Origin: Halomonas alkaliantarctica
GTDB taxonomy: Bacteria > Pseudomonadota > Gammaproteobacteria > Pseudomonadales > Halomonadaceae
Direction of reading: 5' to 3'
Assembly: GCF_029854215.1 (NCBI RefSeq)
Contig: NZ_CP122961.1
Location: 372,001 to 436,000 of the forward strand
Length of the DNA stretch: 64,000 nucleotides
The notes beneath the pieces were generated by a model. It made no database searches. It was not told where the DNA came from and saw only the letters and a program-made list of their open reading frames with translations. This document shows, in pieces, positions 60,652 through 64,000 of the stretch. Position numbers and translations under genes: made by a program. Position 1 is the first letter of the stretch; every line of letters starts with the position of its first letter.

Positions 60652-60730
60652 GCGCGCTCCACAAGATCGTTAGAGGTGCAGGAACCGTCCGGCACCGTAG
60701 CCAAGAATAATGATGTAGAGGATAACGACC

Positions 60731-61276
60731 GTGACCAAACTGGCCCCCGCACTGCCCATCGAAGTAGATAGCGAGACCGGCGTATGGACGAGCGACGCCC
60801 TGCCGATGCTGTACGTGCCGCGACACTTTTTTATCAACAACCATGTGGCCGTCGAAGAGGCGCTGGGTGCCGAGAAGTATGCCGAGATTCTTTATCACGC
60901 CGGCTACAAGAGTGCTTGGCACTGGTGTGAAAAAGAGGCCGAATGCCACGGCATTGAAGGTGTGGCCGTCTTCGAACACTACATGAATCGTCTCTCTCAG
61001 CGCGGTTGGGGGCTATTCATTACTGAACAGATCGATCTCGACTCGGGCACTGCTCAAGTGCGACTTGAGCACAGCGCTTTTGTTTACCAATTGGGTAAGA
61101 CCGGTAAAAAAGAGGAGTACATGTTCACCGGTTGGTTCGCCGGTGCCATGGACCAAATCCTCGCTGCCAGGGGGAGCTCGCTGCGCACGGTGGCCGAGCA
61201 GAAGCAGAGTGCAGCCGAGCCTAGCTGTGATGTAGGCATCTTCGCCGTCCAGCCGCTGCCCGACGCTGACCGCTAA
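60731..61276 (+). CDS. DUF5943 / 4-vinyl-reductase-like protein of the dgc cluster
   Basis: 181-residue cytoplasmic protein with LPMLYVPRHFFINNHVAVEEALG and a V4R-like middle (YHAGYKSAWHWCEKEA, HYMNRLSQRGWG) plus CDVGIF at the end. It occurs between the dipeptidase homologue and dgcA in several betaine-degrading proteobacteria. No enzyme activity is established. GTG start 60731 is supported by AGAGGATAA. dgcA starts 22 bp after its stop. Confidence 0.85.
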   Translation: MTKLAPALPIEVDSETGVWTSDALPMLYVPRHFFINNHVAVEEALGAEKYAEILYHAGYKSAWHWCEKEAECHGIEGVAVFEHYMNRLSQRGWGLFITEQIDLDSGTAQVRLEHSAFVYQLGKTGKKEEYMFTGWFAGAMDQILAARGSSLRTVAEQKQSAAEPSCDVGIFAVQPLPDADR

Positions 61277-61298
61277 CTGGGTACGAGGAGAGATAAGC

Positions 61299-63383
61299 AT
61301 GGCATTCGACGCAATTTTCGAGCCGATCGAGATCGGTAAGCTGACCATCCGCAACCGTGTGGTCAGCACCGCTCACGCTGAGGTGCATGCCACCGACGGC
61401 GGTATGACTACTGAGCGCTACGTCAGGTACTACGAGGAGAAGGCCAAAGGTGGTTGTGGTCTATGTATTTGCGGTGGCTCATCGGTGGTGTCCATCGATA
61501 GCCCTCAGGGCTGGTGGAGCTCGGTAAACCTTTCCACCGATCGCATTATTCCGCACTTCCAGAATTTGGCCGATGCCGTGCATAAGCATGGCGGCAAGAT
61601 CATGATCCAGATTACCCATATGGGACGCCGCTCCCGGTGGGACGGTTTTGACTGGTCGACGCTGGTCTCACCCTCCGGTATCCGTGAGCCGGTGCACCGC
61701 TCGACCTGTAAGACCATTGAGGAAGAAGAAATCTGGCGTATTGTTGGCGACTTTGCCCAGGCCGCGCGCCGGGCAAAGGAAGGGGGCCTCGATGGCGTTG
61801 AACTCTCTGCCGTGCACCAGCATTTGATCGATCAGTTCTGGAGCCCACGGGTCAACAAGCGTGAGGACGAGTGGGGCGGTAGCTTCGAGAACCGTATGCG
61901 CTTCGGTATGGAAGTGCTTAAAGCCGTGCGTGCTGAAGTGGGCGACGACTTCTGCGTCGGCATGCGCATTTGCGGCGACGAGTTCCACCCGGACGGTCTT
62001 TCTCACGACGATATGAAGCAGATCGCCGCCTACTACGATGCCACCGGTATGGTGGACTTCTTCGGCGTTATCGGTTCTGGCTGCGACACTCACAACACCC
62101 TGGCCAACGTTATCCCTAATATGTCCTACCCGCCGGAGCCGTTCTTACACCTGGCGGCGGGGATCAAGGAAGTGGTGAACGTGCCGGTGATTCACGCCCA
62201 GAACATTAAAGACCCCAATCAGGCCCAGCGTATCCTCGAAGGGGGCTACGTGGACCTGGTGGGCATGACCCGGGCACATATTGCCGACCCGCACCTGATC
62301 GCCAAGATCAAGATGGGCCAGATTGATCAGATCAAGCAGTGTGTGGGCGCTAACTACTGCATCGACCGCCAGTACCAGGGGCTTGACGTACTGTGCATTC
62401 AAAACGCCGCGACATCCCGGGAATACATGGGGCTGCCCCACATCATTGAGAAAACCGAGGGCGCCAAACGCAAAGTCGTCGTAGTAGGCGGTGGCCCCGG
62501 CGGTATGGAGGCAGCGCGGGTAGCCGCTGAGCGCGGTCACGATGTCACTCTGTTTGAGGCTGCTGACGCCTTGGGCGGGCAGATCACGATTGCCGCCCAG
62601 GCCCCCCAGCGTGACCAGATCGCCGGTATCACCCGCTGGTTCCAGCTGGAGCTGGCGCGGCTAAAAGTCGACCTGCGTATGGGCACCCGTGCCGATGAGG
62701 CGACGCTGCTCGACCTACGCCCCGATATCGTGGTGCTCGCCACCGGTGGCCAGCCCTTCCTTAGCCAGCATCCCGAGTGGGGCTATTCGGAGAATCCCGA
62801 GGAGAGTCTGGTGGTCAGCACCTGGGATATCCTCTCTGGCAAAGTGGCGCCAGGTAAGAACGTGCTGATTTATGACGCCATTTGCGAATTCTCTGGCGTC
62901 TCGGCGGCGGATTTTCTCGCCGACAAGGGCGCCAAGGTGGAGATCGTCACCGACGATATCAAGCCCGGCGCGGCGGTGGGCGGTACCACCTTCCCTACCT
63001 ACTACCGCAGCCTCTACGAGAAGGAGGTAATCATGTCCTCCGACCTGATGCTGCATAAGGTTTACCGCGAGGGCGATGGCCTGGTGGCGGTGCTTGAAAA
63101 TGAGTACACCGGTGCTTTGGAAGAGCGCGTGGTGGATCAGGTAGTGGTCGAGAACGGTGTACGCCCCGATGAAGCGCTTTATTACGCGCTTAAAGAGCAG
63201 TCCCGCAACAAAGGGCAGGTCGACTTGGAGGCACTCTATGCCATCAAACCGCAGCCTAGCCTGGTTGAGGAGAGAGGCGATGAAGGGGATGGCTTCCTGC
63301 TGTTCCGCCTGGGCGACTGCACGGCACCACGTAACACCCATGCGGCCATCTACGATGCCTTGCGAATCTGCAAGGACTTTTGA
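61299..63383 (+). CDS. dgcA: Dimethylglycine demethylase subunit DgcA
   Basis: 694-residue flavoprotein of the old-yellow-enzyme/2,4-dienoyl-CoA-reductase type: an FMN TIM barrel (1-370: FEPIEIGKLTIRNRVV, QITHMGRRS, VELSAVHQHLIDQFWSPRVNKREDEWGGSFENR), an Fe-S segment, then an FAD/NAD-like Rossmann part (VVVVGGGPGGMEAARVAAERGHDV). With DgcB it demethylates dimethylglycine to sarcosine in glycine betaine breakdown. The Fe-S region reads CVGANYC...CIQN, so one of the four expected Cys is Ala. GGAGAGATAAGC precedes ATG 61299. Confidence 0.93.
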   Translation: MAFDAIFEPIEIGKLTIRNRVVSTAHAEVHATDGGMTTERYVRYYEEKAKGGCGLCICGGSSVVSIDSPQGWWSSVNLSTDRIIPHFQNLADAVHKHGGKIMIQITHMGRRSRWDGFDWSTLVSPSGIREPVHRSTCKTIEEEEIWRIVGDFAQAARRAKEGGLDGVELSAVHQHLIDQFWSPRVNKREDEWGGSFENRMRFGMEVLKAVRAEVGDDFCVGMRICGDEFHPDGLSHDDMKQIAAYYDATGMVDFFGVIGSGCDTHNTLANVIPNMSYPPEPFLHLAAGIKEVVNVPVIHAQNIKDPNQAQRILEGGYVDLVGMTRAHIADPHLIAKIKMGQIDQIKQCVGANYCIDRQYQGLDVLCIQNAATSREYMGLPHIIEKTEGAKRKVVVVGGGPGGMEAARVAAERGHDVTLFEAADALGGQITIAAQAPQRDQIAGITRWFQLELARLKVDLRMGTRADEATLLDLRPDIVVLATGGQPFLSQHPEWGYSENPEESLVVSTWDILSGKVAPGKNVLIYDAICEFSGVSAADFLADKGAKVEIVTDDIKPGAAVGGTTFPTYYRSLYEKEVIMSSDLMLHKVYREGDGLVAVLENEYTGALEERVVDQVVVENGVRPDEALYYALKEQSRNKGQVDLEALYAIKPQPSLVEERGDEGDGFLLFRLGDCTAPRNTHAAIYDALRICKDF

Positions 63384-63403
63384 CCTGAGCGAGAGCCGGG
63401 GCG

Positions 63404-63498
63404 CCGGGGGCAGACCGTAGCGAGGGTCTTTTGACAAGGATGTCAAAAGTAGCGCCCAGGGATGGGTTTACAGCGCCCTCGCAGAGGTCTGCCCCCGG
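63404..63498. repeat. Large compound palindrome between dgcA and dgcB
   Basis: Outer perfect 13-bp arms CCGGGGGCAGACC (63404-63416) and GGTCTGCCCCCGG (63486-63498); middle arms GCGAGGG (63420-63426) and CCCTCGC (63476-63482); inner hairpin CTTTTGACA-AGGA-TGTCAAAAG (63428-63449). A dispersed intergenic palindromic element is likely; the GGGATGGGTTTACAGCG part resembles intergenic repeats I remember from halophilic gammaproteobacteria. Confidence 0.75.
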
Positions 63499-63531
63499 AG
63501 CAGCCCCGCCGCGAAATAAGAGGTGAGTACC

Positions 63532-64000
63532 ATGCTCGAAACGCTCTTGCCGATACTGATTTTTACTGCCCTGGCCCTGGCAGTCATCGGCGCCGTGCGG
63601 CGTATGCGCCTGTGGCGCCAGGGGCGCCCCTCGCGAGTTAACTTGCTGCAGGGGTTGGCGGCCATGCCGCGCCGCTACTTGGTGGATCTGCACCATGTGG
63701 TGGGACGTGACAAGATGATCTCCAACACCCACGTGGCAACCGCCGGTGGCTTCGTGGCTGCCGCCGTGCTGATGATCCTGGTGCACGGTCTGGGGATCGC
63801 CAACCCATTGCTAGGCGGATTGCTGCTACTAGCGAGCACCTCCATGTTCGTTGGTAGCCTCTTCGTGGCGCGGCGGCGGCTTAACCCTCCAGCTCGGCTC
63901 TCCAAGGGGCCCTGGATGCGGCTGCCCAAGAGTCTAATGGCGTTTTCGCTAGGTGTTTTCCTAATCACTCTACCCACGGTGGGCCTACTGCCCCAGGGGT
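63532..64000 (+). CDS. dgcB: Dimethylglycine demethylase subunit DgcB, N-terminal part (runs off window end)
   Basis: The first 156 codons start at ATG 63532 with AAGAGGTGAG upstream. Begins MLETLLPILIFTALALAVIG, a TM helix, then a basic cytosolic loop (RRMRLWRQGRPSRVNLLQGL, YLVDLHHVVGRDK) and three further hydrophobic segments (about 60-85, 90-112, 130-150). This matches the membrane N-terminus of DgcB, whose Fe-S domains would follow beyond the window. It likely hands electrons from DgcA to the respiratory chain. Assignment rests on position after dgcA and the N-terminal sequence. Confidence 0.85.
   Translation, partial: MLETLLPILIFTALALAVIGAVRRMRLWRQGRPSRVNLLQGLAAMPRRYLVDLHHVVGRDKMISNTHVATAGGFVAAAVLMILVHGLGIANPLLGGLLLLASTSMFVGSLFVARRRLNPPARLSKGPWMRLPKSLMAFSLGVFLITLPTVGLLPQG

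Overview
The window reads as chromosomal DNA of a moderately halophilic gammaproteobacterium, most likely Halomonas or a close relative (Halomonadaceae). The basis is the 16S rRNA text, the overall gene complement (LigB, YheV next to PrlC, a TAXI-type TRAP transporter, an NSS sodium symporter, a glycine-betaine/dimethylglycine catabolic cluster) and a GC-rich coding style. No phage, insertion sequence, CRISPR array or tRNA gene was recognised.

Layout. 1-6.7 kb: start of transketolase (minus), metK, ligB, an AEC-family permease and metF, a one-carbon/methyl-group neighbourhood. 6.7-10.3 kb: a two-gene TAXI TRAP transporter (minus) with a near-consensus sigma-54 promoter and two upstream palindromes 33 bp apart. 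10.3-15.6 kb: yheV-prlC, an NSS transporter, a gamma-carbonic-anhydrase-like protein and a YdjM-type membrane hydrolase. 15.6-21.1 kb: lldR-dctB-dctD (minus, overlapping genes) divergent from lldD, with two LldR-type operators between them. 21.3-26.7 kb: a complete rRNA operon (16S-23S-5S) whose spacer has no tRNA genes. 26.9-38.9 kb: housekeeping and small genes (acidic lipoprotein, isochorismatase-like hydrolase, yaaA, tas, Sel1 protein, exonuclease, LOG, DUF501, thioesterase, membrane protein, patB/malY, cnoX-like, PRISE-type reductase with divergent LysR).

38.9-57.6 kb is the most unusual part. A type I secretion adaptor/ABC exporter pair is divergent from one 15-kb gene. That gene encodes a protein of exactly 5000 residues from the preferred start, built of eight galactose-binding/CBM-like modules, Ig/cadherin-like modules, a glucose/sorbosone-dehydrogenase-type beta-propeller, two large duplicated modules and four terminal CBM6-like repeats. 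It has no Sec signal and no RTX repeats. The two transcription units are separated by an AT-rich spacer of about 600 bp.

58.3-64 kb: a GbdR-like AraC/GlxA regulator followed by a metal-site-degenerate M19 dipeptidase homologue, a DUF5943 protein, dgcA and the start of dgcB, i.e. dimethylglycine demethylation in glycine betaine catabolism. A long compound palindrome lies between dgcA and dgcB.

Regulatory logic inferred from sequence: LldR should control lldD and its own operon. Because lldR is co-transcribed with dctBD, lactate status could also set DctBD levels, and DctD could in turn drive the sigma-54 promoter of the TRAP transporter 5 kb away. GbdR is the obvious candidate activator of the downstream dgc genes.
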